Shown: positions 32,503 to 45,409 of the stretch, piece by piece
Numbering within the stretch: the first letter of the stretch is position 1
Layout of the letters: every line of letters begins with the position of its first letter
DNA from: Ciona intestinalis
Taxonomy: Eukaryota > Chordata > Ascidiacea > Phlebobranchia > Cionidae
NCBI RefSeq assembly: GCF_000224145.3
Contig: NC_020177.2
Span: forward strand, 4,717,106-4,781,105
Reading direction: 5' to 3'
Length of the DNA: 64,000 bases
Made by a program: the position numbers and the translations under genes
Notes under the pieces: generated by a model
The model's database searches: none
The model's input: only the letters and a program-made list of their open reading frames with translations
Told to the model about the DNA's origin: nothing

Positions 32503-33678
32503 ATGGAGCTTCTACTACGATTATTCTTACTCAGCTACTTCTGGACTTTTGTTACATCAAGTAAGCAAATGTCTGCATTTATATCAAGTAACAATGTACT
32601 TAACTGGTGTATAATCATATAGCATATTTGTTACATATATATAGGCTCGGCACAACGACCGACAGTGTACAACGGAACATATGAAGTAACTTCTCAATCA
32701 AAGACTTCCAGCAGCTTCATGAACTTTGCTTACAGGTGAGCTCCCACAACAGTTTGGAGATGAAATAAAAAATATCTTATATATCGGCTATCATGTTCTA
32801 TTCAAATTTACCAAAAAAAACTTATTGCATCTAAGTTTGGATAACAGTTTTTTTTTAAAACTATACTGAAGTGAAAGCTAGATCTGAAACACATTTTAAA
32901 CTCCATCACAAAACACGGTTGTTCTTTGTACAGGCTCTGTCTAAATTCGGTACCAGCGCATGTTTACGCAACAGCGAAACCATGCAGTATTAGTAAGTCA
33001 CATGAGTTCAAAGTTACTGTGCTTCAAATTCTTAGGGGTAATGTGGTGGTAATGGTTACGCGAACTGACCAGGCATCAGGTTGGGATGCTTTGGACTTAA
33101 TAATAACATGGACGTTGTATATTGGTAAGTTGCTATCAGTGTATATCTGCCGCAACACAATGACATATGGGATATCCTTGCAGGTAATGGCACTGGATAT
33201 GAACAACACTTCATATGGCTGCCTTATACTACTGGTAATTACGCATGGAATAAACAAGTGACGTCCGATTTTTGCAAATCTTTGGATGGCAAGCTTGTTG
33301 ACATCGAAAACAAAGCAATGTATGACGTAGTATACAAATACATGGAATCTTCTTTTACGTCCAGTTTTGACAACGTCCAATCCTGGCTTGCAATGACTTA
33401 TGACAGGGTAAGTTGTGGTTCGTTTTCTTTCAGCCATGACCATTTTAAATTAAAAATAGAACGTTACGATCACCCAAAGCAACGGACAACCTGGTTATAA
33501 TGGTGATTGGTTGGCGCTAGGAGGATATCCTAAGGCTGGTTACGCTTCGTGGACAAGTGTTGGCATCAGGGTAGGAATACAACCTCATACACTCGGAAAC
33601 GGCGGTATGTGGACTTGGTACGCTATGAGTTCAGCCGACCGGCTCGCACCTTTGTGTGCCTACAACGCAGCACATTGA
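32503..33678 (+). CDS. secreted C-type-lectin-like protein
   Basis: Five exons (32503-32560, 32645-32735, 32934-33124, 33184-33407, 33460-33678) join in phase to 260 residues. ATG 32503 was chosen over the in-frame 32410 because it opens a clear signal peptide (MELLLRLFLLSYFW). A roughly 100-residue N-terminal region with few cysteines follows. The second half looks like a C-type lectin-like fold: WNKQVTSDFCKSLDGKLVDI matches the first cysteine and helix, then WLAMTYDR, GYNGDWLALGGYP, MWTWYAMSS and the closing LCAYNAAH. I do not see the calcium-binding EPN/QPD plus WND motifs, so carbohydrate binding by the classical mechanism is doubtful. Expected to be extracellular. The family is a moderate-confidence call; the gene structure is strong. 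Confidence 0.78.
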
Positions 33679-34362
33679 TTTAAAACACATTACATTAGCT
33701 ATAACCAACAGAACTCAACTGCTTAGTTTCCGTATGTTTGTGTTCATTGCTCTGTCCAAATATTACGAGGAACAGCCAAGACATTACGTTGTACTGAATA
33801 TTAATGAGTCCAGCACACACAGCACACCACGCCTCAGATATTTAACTGTATATCCATCGCAATTCAATACTTCGTATATATTCAGTATTTTATTTTCTCC
33901 ATAATAACCACATGCATTTTGTGTGATTTAACACGAACATTGTATATAAAGTTATTAAACAAAGTATTGCATTGCTTCGAAGCTTTCGTCGATAAGTGAG
34001 ACAGACCATTTATATTATAATAGAGTGGGGAACGTGGGACAAATTAGCACAGAATAGCCAAATATCAAACCAGAACGTTAACGCCGCATGCAGCATATTT
34101 CGTGTAGCCTATACTGTGGGTGCATGTATGAAATATTTTGCTTCTACTTTGTGATAAAGAAATAAAAAACGGCATGAGCATAATTCGCGTGAAGCTGAAA
34201 AAAAATAATCTAGGAAAAGAAAGACGTCTGTGTTTAATTTACGTTTGGTCCTACCGGTCATCTGTTCTAATGCGCAGTTCATTGCGCAAAGGTGACCGAC
34301 CAAAAAGTTGAATTAGTTTGGAAAAGTTTTGTTGTGGTTAATTTTACGTTTTGGGACTGGAC
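33679..34362. other. intergenic region, lectin-like gene / PMPCB
   Basis: Contains the 3' UTR of the lectin-like gene, a MITE fragment at 34020-34070 and the PMPCB promoter. No further exon was recognised. Confidence 0.4.
34020..34070 (+). mobile_element. TAGTAGGGTGGGG MITE, copy 7 (left-end fragment)
   Basis: TAGAGTGGGGAACGTGGGAC followed by AGCACAGAATAGCCAAATAT matches the left ~50 bases of the family; the rest is missing. Confidence 0.5.
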
Positions 34363-37300
34363 ATGGCTTCTTCTGCAGTTTCCCGGTTAGCCAATGCTCT
34401 TAGAAGATGTACAGTACAACAGCCGCGCAGCGTAAGTCACTAAACGTTATCACTGATTTGTATAGATGTCGTAAATTGGTACTAAATAATGATAATACCG
34501 TAGAGCTGCAGTTAATTGAATATATACGTAGTAATTCTTATTATGAAAATTGCTACTGTTTGTCGCATTGTAGAGTTACTTTTATACATGTGTATTAGTT
34601 TAATATAAACCTCATACTTTATTCTGAGACCATGTTATAGCATGTTAATTGGTATTCTCGCACCGTAAACCAGTGAACATTCAATTCTCAATACGTCCCT
34701 TCACTCTTTCTAATGCAAGAATTTCATATATAATAATATATTAAGGCTATTATTTCATAACATTAAAAATGTTCCAGATCCTGTCTCGCCGGATGCAATC
34801 CACCCAAGCGTCGGTCCAAGTAAACACTCCTGAAACAAGAGTCACCACGCTTGCTAACGGACTGCGTGTAGCTTCTGAGGATTCTGGTTTGTCCACATGT
34901 ACAGTTGGTTTGTGGATTGATGCTGGTAGCAGATATGAAACCAATGATAATAATGGAACAGCTCACTTCTTGGAGCACATGGCTTTTAAGGTATGAAATC
35001 GTATTTTTGATGTATATATATAATATTTATTTTGAAAAATGTTTAAACACAATGTGCTTTCAGTTTAAATATTTTTAGTTTTATTTTCATAGAATCATGT
35101 TTAAATTAAACCAATAATATTTTTTTTCATTGATGTATATCTTTGCCTATCATTAAAAACTGTTTTTATAGTCATTCTAGTGCGTCGATATAAAAAGAGT
35201 ATTAATATATACAATGTAAGTAATCCACATAATGTTTTGCAGGGCACAGCCAACAGAACTCAGCTCGACCTTGAACTTGAGGTAGAGAACATGGGAGCTC
35301 ACTTGAATGCTTATACCTCACGGGAACAAACAGTTTATTACGCTAAATCTTTTAGCAAAGACTTGCCACAAGGTGGGGCTAGAGATCTGTTGAGCAGTTG
35401 ATTTTTGTGTATAGTATTAGTAGTATATTTATATATATTATTAGTTATACTCAATAGTTTTACAAATTTAAAATGTTTAATCTGTTTCAAAGCAATTTTT
35501 CTTTTGTATTCTTTTTTTGAGTAATTATGTCATTTAATTAAATCGAAATATATTCAAAACCGTCATTAACATCTTACTTTAACATTTTATCTCCAGCTGT
35601 CGAAATATTAGCTGACATCATACAGAACAGCACGTTGGGTGAAGCGGAGATTGAACGAGAACGAGGAGTCATTCTTAGAGAAATGGAGGAAATTGAACAA
35701 AACCAACAAGTGAGTCGTCATGTTTAATATTAGCAGCTTGAAAACACATTTGTTTTTTTAGGTCTGTAATTGAGTCTTTAAGTTTAAACAGCAACTGACA
35801 AATGTAAAACTATTGCTGGGCAAAAATGTGCACTGTAATAGATGGGTAGTTGGTTCAAGCACTTGGACACTAAAAGAGATCAAACTGCCTGAGTAATTAA
35901 CTGTAAATGGACGATATATATGACTGAGTACATAAAACATTAAATATGTTAAGTTAACATAGCAAAAACTGGATAAACTTTATTTGCGCAACTTATATTT
36001 CCCTCCAGGAAGTTGTGTTTGATTACCTTCACTCCACTGCTTACCAAGGAACCTCCCTTGGTCTCACTATACTTGGACCATCTGAAAATATCAAGAAAAT
36101 AAACAGACAGGATCTTGTTACTTACATCAAGCAACATTACAAGTAACTTGCATTGGCATGCTTGTATTCAAAGTATTTTACCTTAGTCTTGTATTGATTT
36201 TAAAACAAAAGAAAAAGGGCTGATACATTTGGGGGCACGTCTTTGTTTTTATGTATCTTTATAAACGGTACAATTGCCTGCAAAGTTTACTTATTAGTGC
36301 AATATAGATAATTCCAAGGTAGGTCTGCTTACGTTGCCACCACAGGTTTGCCCCCGTGATGGGGTGACATGTCATAACCCCCTCATTCCCCCCCCCCAGT
36401 CCATCCCGAATGGTCCTCGCAGCAGCTGGAGGTGTCAACCACGATAAACTTGTCAACCTCGCAAAGGAATTCTTTGGCACAACAGTTTCATCGGATAACC
36501 AGGATCCATCACCTTTGAAACTTCAACCTTGCACCTTTACTGGCAGTGATGTGAGTGTTTTCATAGGCGTAATGTACATGAAATATGGCCCTTTTGAAAT
36601 AAGGTTCACTTTGTTACAAGTTCTTAAATTCTTGAATTCCTAGTTGTTACGTATAAATGCTAGAAAGGAGCAAGCATATATGTCCCATGTTTCCCATGAT
36701 CTATATAAAGTTAATCCCATGATATATATTCTATAGTTTTATTTCATGAGACGATCTAATGCACCAACTCTAGCCTACATAGCTACATACCAGGAGACAC
36801 CATAAGACCCCATAACTCACCCTATAAACCTCTAACCTCCCCTATGTAAATATTCACAGCTTCGCCACCGCAACGACCACATGCCATACGTCCATGTTGC
36901 CATGGCAGTTGAAGGTGTAGGATGGGAACATCCCGATACCATTCCTCTCATGATCGCTAACCAGGTTCGGTTGGTTCTGGTGTTCTGTGCATTGGAATAA
37001 TTTGTTTGTATGTTAGTGATTTTGTATCTGAGAAAGAAGTATCATTATACTTTTCCTGCTTGTTGTCACAATACAAAGATTTCATTGTCATCTTATACAC
37101 CAGACTAGACACACATGATGCATTCCTACACCTCCTGCTCACTGTTAAGTTATAACATGGGTGCCTTTTTTGAACCAGACACAAATGGAGTATTCATACA
37201 CCTCATAAGGTTTAACATTGGTGTCTTACACACCAGATCATTTCACGAATTTTCTTTTTTGTTAAAATAAAAACTTGAAAAGTTATGCTAAGAATTATTA

Positions 37301-39084
37301 AGCGTTATGACATCACACAGATAATTGGAACATGGGACAGATCCTCAGCCAATGGGGCGCATTTCCCCAACCCGTTGGTGAGAAGAATGGCACGGGAAGG
37401 TCTCTGTGTTAGTTTTCAATCATTCAACACATTGTACACCGATACTGGACTATGGTAGGTTCTAGGTTGTATGCTGATGATGTTTTAAAGGGTAGTTACG
37501 AAGTATTTTTGCGCAATTCTGGGAGAGAAAGGGGGGAAGGGGGGGTATATTTCTTAAAAGAGCACTGATTTTTACACTATAGGTAGTATTTTTAGTGGAA
37601 CTGTTCAATATGTTCATGTCATAAATATTATATTAGGAAACCTGTTTTTATAAACCAGATCATCATGCACTAGAAATGGTGTGTTTTTTTATAAATGTTT
37701 AAATTTTTTAGTAAACGTTTGTATCTTGTGATCCGGTATTGTTTTGATTGTACCGTAGTGTTTCGCTTGTTTTATAGTTGGTTCACTTTATATATCAAAT
37801 ACAGTTAATTTTTTCATATTAAATCTTTATATTATTCCTATTTACAGGGGAATCTACTTTGTGAGCGACAACGATAATATTTACGATTGTACAATTCGTG
37901 TACAAGACGAATGGTATAGCATGCATGGGTCTAAATGTTTTAAATGTGTTATGTCCATCGTAGTATAAGTTCAACTGGGATATAAGAGTAGAGACACCCT
38001 ATGTTTTGCCATTGCTAATAATTTATATTTCCAAAAAAAATATTTTACCATTTACAGTATGAAAGTAGTTATGGCACACGAATACTCCAAGGATTTGCTA
38101 TTTTCTAATTTTTTTATATTGCTTTCGAGAATGTAACATACTTTATCCTCACCTGACCAAAAAAAAAACTGGTGTTCATACACCTCGTGCAGACTTACGA
38201 GTTACAGTGTATGTTACTTTGTGAGTGGGTATTTTTTGAATTTTTGTTTGTCGTTAACCCTATACTACACACAGGATGAGATTGTGCACAGACCTGACTG
38301 AGTTTGAAGTTTCCAGAGCCCAGAACACGTTGCTTACAAACATGGCTCTCATGTTGGATGGAACCACTCCAATTTGTGAGGATATTGGTCGACAGATGCT
38401 TTGCTACGGACGCAGAATCCCATGGCCAGAAATGGCTCGCCGAATCTCAGTAAATATACACAGTTTGTTGTTGTTTTTAGCAGAAGTCTCTGGCATGTCA
38501 ATATTTCCGCATGAATCTCCCAGATGCCCTTTAACTGACATTTAAATCACATTGCATACCAAACCAATGGTCACCATAATTAAACCAATAGAATGGCATT
38601 TTGCGACAGGCGTGTGTTTCTTTGGTTATTGGATGGGATTTATAAAAGGCAGGCTGTTTGGGGGCTTATACCTCCACCCAACTGTAACATAACAACTTAT
38701 TATTTCTTCATCTCTAGCATTTTGGTTTTATGCTAACACCAAGTGATTGTAAACCTAATGTGCAACACTGGTCCCCTCGTGTATGGAATTATGACAATAG
38801 ATTATTATTTTAAAAATACTGTAACCGAATAAGTGTGTTAAATCATACTAAACCGTTTGAATCCATATTCATCGGCTGTGATGGATACTAAGCGTATTCT
38901 CATACTACACCATGGTTTTTTATAAGTTTTTAATATTTTCCAGCACGTTAACATCAGTGATGTGAAGAAAGTGATGAAACAGTATGTGTGGGATTCGTGT
39001 CCTGCTGTTGCATCTATTGGACCAACAGAAGCCCTCCCAGATTACGCCAACATTCGTGCTAAGATGTACAAAGTGTTCCACTAA
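34363..39084 (+). CDS. PMPCB: mitochondrial processing peptidase beta subunit
   Basis: Eleven exons (34363-34431, 34778-34990, 35243-35372, 35597-35709, 36009-36142, 36400-36550, 36860-36964, 37321-37454, 37848-37913, 38275-38449, 38944-39084) join in phase to 476 residues (human 489). The N-terminus is an Arg/Ser-rich mitochondrial presequence (residues 1-30). The inverted zinc motif HFLEH (HxxEH) is in exon 2, with the distal glutamate expected in [17 protein letters not shown] (exon 4). Other family signatures are [51 protein letters not shown] and [14 protein letters not shown]. The enzyme (M16 metallopeptidase), paired with the alpha subunit in the matrix, removes presequences from imported proteins. 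The Gly-rich stretch after WDRS seen in vertebrates is here [12 protein letters not shown]. Poly(A) signals: 39134-39139 and 39174-39183. Confidence 0.96.
36385..36400 (+). repeat. poly-C tract at PMPCB exon 6 acceptor
   Basis: A run of about ten C directly precedes the AG acceptor of PMPCB exon 6. Phase and protein continuity ([14 protein letters not shown]) require this acceptor. Confidence 0.6.
38170..38237 (-). repeat. interspersed repeat, CACAAAGT..CGAGGATAAAG family
   Basis: TTCATACACCTCGTGCAGAC, ACGAGTTAC and CTTTGTGAGTGGGTATTTTT match, in reverse, the repeat seen at 40255-40375, 46176-46294, 54316-54428, 61473-61560 and 62066-62170, and shorter pieces at 2505-2580, 21800-21890 and 27360-27410. 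Consensus landmarks: CACCCACAAAGTA, ATGGTAACTCGT, AACACCTGTGTTATAACGAC, TTTCCGG.CACGCGAGGATA, AAGTAAGTTTCATT. Probably a small non-autonomous element; class unknown. Confidence 0.6.
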
Positions 39085-39940
39085 ATATTTGTTATTTATA
39101 TGCGTTATCTGTTTCAGTAAAAACTTTACCAACAATAAATTTGGAAATACTCGTGGCAACACGATCTGTTCAAATAAATAAATTCTTGGTGCCCGTTTTA
39201 GGTTAATTTCATTAAAAAGTTCAAATAAAAGATCGCTTTGAAACTGCTTGTTCTTTGAGTAACTTGAAAAGTTTGTTGTTTACTTTCATTCAAAGTAAAT
39301 TTGGTAGTTCACAAATACAGTTGATACGTTTTTGAAGTTCGAAATACTAAAACTTCCATTGCCTTTACAGATTTTATGCACATTATGGTAAAAACTTCGG
39401 TTATTTCTTGATCCAAATGCTGCATGCTTATCTGTACAGCTTGGTTTAATTAGTTTCCTGCATTGAAAATGACCGTAGTTGAAGTCTGTATAACCTCTAA
39501 GATGCTGTTGTGTTACCTGATGGAAATCTTGTTGGTTCTAAATCATTGCCACTGATTCCCACGATAGAGAATAAAAAATAACTTAAAGCAGGTTTGTATT
39601 TAGTTTATAAATGATAGTATTAAAGTTTATTTTAGCACACATGTAGTTTTTTTGTTACTTACAGCATTAATTTGCTTGTTAGTTTACAGTTTAAAAAATG
39701 TAGATAAAAGAGTATATTTTAAGTTTAATTCACAACAGTTAAAGTAACTATATAGCGGTTGTTATATTAAAAAGCAGTTAAAACAAAGTAGCGCTACAAG
39801 GCAGTCATTCTTAGCACTGATTTCATAATTTAGTCCTGAAAATTGGCAGAAGGTAAGTTTCCACTCTGTGTAATTTAAACGCAATCTCAGTGGTATTTGC
39901 ACATGATGGTAAATGGTAGTGTGTTTATTATCATTCGGTT
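39085..39940. other. convergent intergenic region, PMPCB / unknown gene
   Basis: Two 3' ends face each other here. Apart from poly(A) signals, AT-rich sequence with no recognised exon or mobile element. Confidence 0.4.
39134..39183 (+). terminator. PMPCB poly(A) signals
   Basis: AATAAA at 39134-39139, 39174-39179 and 39178-39183, 50 to 100 bases after the stop codon. Confidence 0.55.
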
Positions 39941-42900
39941 TCAGGCAGTGCTTGGAGCTGGAGTCTTCCATCTTGAAGCTTGGCCGTACCCAAATTCACC
40001 AAAGCCTAAAATCCGTTTAGTTGGTGCGTACTCCATCAATGCTCCCACTGTAAGAGGCTGCCATTTTGGATCCTGTTTTGCTGTTGAAGGCTTTCTTGAA
40101 AATAGTCGTCTTTGTCCAATCTGAGGTCGAAACCCTGACAAGTCATGAACTGGAGCACTGATAGTGATCCGTGATGTCATTGATGGGGGGAGTAAACTTT
40201 TATAGCCAGGGATGTCCGTCACCTGCCACACAAAAGTTGCAACTTTTAAATTGGGAGGTAATAATCACCCACAAAGTAGCATACATGGTAACTCATAAGC
40301 TGGCGTGAGGTGTATGAACACCTGTGTTATAATGACTGTCGTATTCCGGCCACAATAAAGTTAGTTACATTCATTATAACATAATATAACTTACAAACTC
40401 ATGCTACATATTCTTATTTTGTATATTTCAACATTATGGTGAAATTAAAACTTTGTTAGTAAAGTTGGCGCTGCTTTGTACTCATCCTCTAGATGGTGAC
40501 AAAGAGCCAATTGTTGCCAATTTTTTTAAATTCCTTAATTTTAATGAAAAGCTCTATAGCTTGTTTTAACGTTGTTTTTTTTGCTGCTGATTCAATTCTC
40601 TTTGTTGGTTTAATATTATAGTACTTCGCTGTTGTATCCGAAGAGTAAAACTATATTTACCCACCATTTTCAAATCATCGAGTTTTGCGTATTTTCCATA
40701 AAATGTTCCTCTTGTTCTGCAGGCATCCTCTGACAGGAAATGGATGTTGGAAAATCTTTTCCGAACGTCCTCGCGCTCCTCTTCTTCCAGAATTCGATCT
40801 CTTTCACTCGTCTCCGATTTTTCGTCAATCGCAAATTTTTCGCTGAAATATCTGAAAAACCATTTGGGTAAGAAATTTTTATTAATTTTACATTTACATT
40901 GATTGCACTTTTTGAGATTTATTCATGTTTTGTAGTATTTTTTGTAAAACTTTTATGTTAATCCTACATGTTTATTATTAAGTTTGAATACCATAATTAT
41001 CGAAATGCAAGGTTATGACAACTGAATGATGATATGGGGAGTAATTTTGTAATTTATGTCTGTGGGATGAAGTACAGGGTGCTTGGAAAGTAACTGTGCA
41101 GTGTTCTAGTATTTTTTCCATATTTACTGATGAGGTGTTTAGAAACAAAATAAGAAAGATCCAAGCCTATTGATGTTAACATATTCACTTTCAACATCAT
41201 TTATAATTATTATTTATATTAGCCTCCTTGGTTCTATGCTGAAACATGCCTATTAATGAATATGTAAGTGTTAAATGACTTTCTAACCACCCTGCTTATT
41301 CACCTGTGTAAGGTTTGCGTTCCTTCTCTATCATTATAATCGGGCACAGGGTTGTTACTGAGAAGCAAAGTTGTTTTGTTTTTGTTGTTCTCCGATGCTC
41401 TAAACATCACATTTGTGTGGTGTCTTGCTTTTCTTACTCTTTCCTGCGTTTAAATAGATTAATTATTACAGTGTGTTGTATGGGACTTGTTTTTTTCTGG
41501 TAAAACTATTTGCCTACTTCCCCAACACTGATTTGAAACAAATTGATATATTACATTCTATTTTTTCATAAACTGTATAAAGTAATGTCAAATGACAGAC
41601 ATAACATTAAAATAAAGGTATTATTTTAATATGGGAGGGAAAGAAAATGTATATATATATTTTGCATTATGTGGGGTGGCAGAAATAACAGAATATTTAG
41701 AAAATTCATTTTTTAAATTAACAAAATGGTGTAAAAGCCAGACACTTAAGTAAGTTAGCTGGAATATCTAAGATGATAAAAAAAAACAAATTATATAAAA
41801 CAATATGACTTTTTGATTTATAAATGATGTGAAAGCAACCAGATACTAACTCTGTATCGTTTGTCCATCAGTTTGTCGAGTTCTGGCACGTCTACATGGT
41901 GTGTGAAGCTACGATGTACAATGGAACGATTCTGGTTGAGGCTGTCTCTTAGAAATGCTCCATATGATACCTAAGGTAAATGGAAGTTTGATAATATTAT
42001 TATATGAGACAAAACACTTAAGTGAAATTTAGTTTCTTAAGTTGGGTCACTAAAGTTTCTCTATTAATTTCTGCTTAATATTTGTGTCGTCTACAAAAGG
42101 TTTAAGACATTCTACCTAAAAGATTTTCGCTTTTGTGTAATATAGTCTGCATTGCTGCATTTAGCAATGCAAAAGCATAAGCATTAGGTTTACATCATGC
42201 TTTGCATTTCTTTGAAATGTTTTGATTAATGTTCTCACAAAGAAAGCAAAATCTTTTTGTTGAGAACAAGATAATTAATTGGCAACATTTTGATGCGCAA
42301 GCGTTCAGTAGACATTATTTAACTAATCGTGATATGGTTAAAATGAAAACATATTTTCGGCTTTTGGTATCTTAGCAGTCGCATGTTTTGTGACATCACA
42401 GTAACATTGTGACTGCTCTTTCCTGTTTATCGAGCAATCGTGTGTGGTCGGCATGACACAGCATAGACATCATATTTTCGTGTCATCTACTGTTATTGAG
42501 CGAGTAATTTGTTTTGGATATTACACACAACTTTGTGTCATCGCGGGCTTGTCACCTCACAATTTGTTTTGATAACCCACAAGCTTTGTTTGTTACGGTT
42601 TACTGTCGTGTTATTTTGACAGCTTGACTAAACATATCATGTTACACAAATAGAAACAAGACAAATTATATACCTTCCGGGATTTTAAATAGAAAACCAA
42701 ATCAATCATCTCTATTTAATAAACTCAGTAGTTCATTCAAGTTTAACCATCTTTTATGTTTTACAGAAGTATTTGTCAGATTTTATTAAAAAAAAATTAC
42801 CTTAAATTTCTCATTCTGATCCATTTTCTTTTGAGGAAGTTATTTAAATTTGGGATTTGATTAAAATAATTAACTCAATTGATTCCATTGTTTTGTAATA

Positions 42901-45165
42901 ATGACATGGAATGGGTGATTTCATAATTTATATGCAGGTGTATTGCATAAAAATGGTATTTTTAAACCTGATTTTATAATTTTTTGTTAAAGAAAGTATA
43001 ACTCTTGTTGTATAGCTATTGCTATACAAATAGAAATCATATTTTTTTAAGTTATAAATTTAGGTTGTTTTCTTTAAGCAAGCCAGTGCTTCCCAACTTT
43101 TTTAAAGCTTATGCAAATTGGTTGGAACACTGAAAGAATGTTAAAATAATGTAAACCTTCCATTCTGTTGGAATCCTGTTGTCCATTGATTGTAGTTTAC
43201 GATCAGATTCTTTCTTTAATATTTTCCACAAAGCATCAGCACCAACACCCGTGTCAACTGGGAATGTATTAACAAATAATCATAAAACACTAGTATGAAT
43301 ATTTATTAATAGACTTTGTGGAAGAGCGTTATGTTTTTGTCAAAAATAGGAATAATTTAATGTTAGAGGTATAGTGGGGTAATGCAAGAGCTCAGACATT
43401 TGACATTAACAGTTTGTTGAACAACTTTGTTAAGTCTAATGAATATGTGTCTGCTTGTGCCTAATGTGTGTCTGCTTGTGTCTAATGAATATGCAGACAC
43501 ACATTTTAAAATGGATTTAAATAATTCTCCAGCAGTATAAAATGGCATAAAATTTAAAAACAAGGCATGGAACTTAAAAAATATTCAGTCCAGCAAATAG
43601 AATCTTTGTTCAGGTCCAGTGGATTACCTGAATACATAGACATTTTAATATGGACGTTGTTTCAATGACTTAACTGTCATTAGTAGTTATTTATTTAACC
43701 TGCTGGCAAACGTTTCCGATGTTTCATTTCTGATATTTCTTCGTTATTTTTCGCAGGTTCTTCCATCTTTGGATTAAGAATCGATTCAGCTTTATCGGCA
43801 CCAAGCAATTCATATAAAACCTGTGAGTGTTTATTGTTTAATTGTGACTCATGTCTACCTTGGGGCCCCAAAAACTGTGTTCTTAACACTTGAGTGTTTA
43901 TTGTTTAACATTATGGGTCCCAACCTCTAACTTAGGGTTCCCAATCCTTTGAGGTCACATCATATTGGTTCCTGTGGAGCCAGTTTAAACACCCCAATTT
44001 TATAAAATAACTTTACACAACACATAAACCAACATAACTTTTTGGGGGGGGGGGTCGTAATTTAAAGGAAAAATCATAAACTGTAACAAAGTCCCAAAAC
44101 ACATGAACTTATATTAATAAAAAACTTTGCTTGCTATATTCTTGCACCCCAAGTTTCAAAACCCTCAAAAATTTATAGCGACCTTTACTAACACCCCATA
44201 AACCTGGGAATGCTAAGTAACCATGACTGAAAAAAAATGAATCTCCCAAAACCACCTAATACAATTTTTGTACCCTATTAATTAAAATTCAAAACTCTAA
44301 ACTCTTACTCTCCTTTAATATTGAGACCCCTGTGTAAAAAAACCTTAAAAATTAAAAAATAACTAAAACCCTCACTTGGTGGTGCTGGGGAACAAACTCT
44401 TCTTCTTCCTCGACTCCCAACATCTCTGGGAACGAAACATCTGATCCTCGCTCATCCGTGTCTTCGTGAATCATCGGCTCCGATAATCGCCGTACCGCGA
44501 CATGCTTCACTTGGGCGGTTGGCGTGGTAACGACGAGCATCGACTGACGACGGGATTTTAAGGACGACTTCATTCCTGTGGGTGGGATTAATGTAAAGGT
44601 TAATTGAAGTCACTTTAATTACATTTAAAGCTTATAAAATATTTAAACCGAAAAAGCGATCATGTTCAATTGAGAAAACACCTCCAAACTATATTTAAAG
44701 CTCGTAAAACTATTAAAACAAAACCCACTGTGAAACAAACTAGATATTTATTTTCTCCACAAATCTAAGAATGTTATTTTTTCTGCAATTTCAAAATTGG
44801 TTGGCATATTAATTGAAAGACATCACACAGTATGTGACAGTAAGTCGTATAATGAACTAATCGTCGTTATAATGAAATGAGACCATAATGCCAAATAAAA
44901 CCTTAAAAAAACAAGACCCTAGCATAACGAGACCAAAATAATATAACGACACTCTAAAGTGAATGACTCCTTGCTTAAAACTTTAACACACACAGACACA
45001 ACCTACAACTTATATTATTTATATGATATCAGTGATTTTATAATATCTCTATGAACCTTTTCCAGTATTTGGACTTGGTGAAAACAATTTGTCGCCCTCT
45101 ACTGGTGAAATCTTAATTACGACTTTTGTTGGAGATTTTAATGGACTTGGCGTTTCGCTATTCAT
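39941..45165 (-). CDS. uncharacterised multi-exon protein, possibly incomplete model
   Basis: Exons in transcript order: 45165-45057, 44575-44376, 43820-43700, 43257-43157, 41970-41851, 40851-40665, 40222-39941. All joins are in phase except 41851 to 40851, where two bases modulo three are missing, so a small exon is probably unseen there. About 373 residues or more. The N-terminal ~120 residues are Ser/Pro-rich and acidic (SPLKSPTKVVIKISP, GVEEEEEFVP), with KSSLKSRRQS. The middle has charged helices (ALWKILKKESDRKL, ERDRILEEEEREDVRKRF). The C-terminus is basic and Gly/Trp/Tyr-rich (GFGEFGYGQASRWKT). No signal peptide or membrane segment. I do not recognise the family; the tail recalls small ciliary or sperm-flagellar proteins, but that is only an impression. 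Exon evidence is good: many consistent phases, clean GT/AG borders. Confidence 0.72.
40255..40375 (+). repeat. interspersed repeat, CACAAAGT..CGAGGATAAAG family
   Basis: AATCACCCACAAAGTAGC, ATGGTAACTCATAAGCTGG, AACACCTGTGTTATAATGAC and TATTCCGGCCAC. Near-complete copy in an intron of the unknown minus-strand gene. Confidence 0.65.
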
Positions 45166-45409
45166 TGTTTATATGATTTCTATTTCTTAATTAAGCTTTT
45201 TAAACAAATTATCAAACTTATATTTTCTTATCTAATCTTAGATATATTCCTAATGCTATTTTTGCTTTTAAATTAATTCTTTTTCATTTTAAAAGCCTGA
45301 ATGTTGTAATTTCCTAGCTCATACAAGCTGTATAATTGCTTTTAAGTTCAACTCTAACTCAAACATTTTTCAAATCAAATAAATAAAACTGCGCTTTTCC
45401 GGTAAAAAG

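Noticed and set aside
33024-33443. Minus-strand open frame of 139 codons
   Set aside because: Antisense shadow of the plus-strand lectin-like exons at 32934-33124 and 33184-33407.
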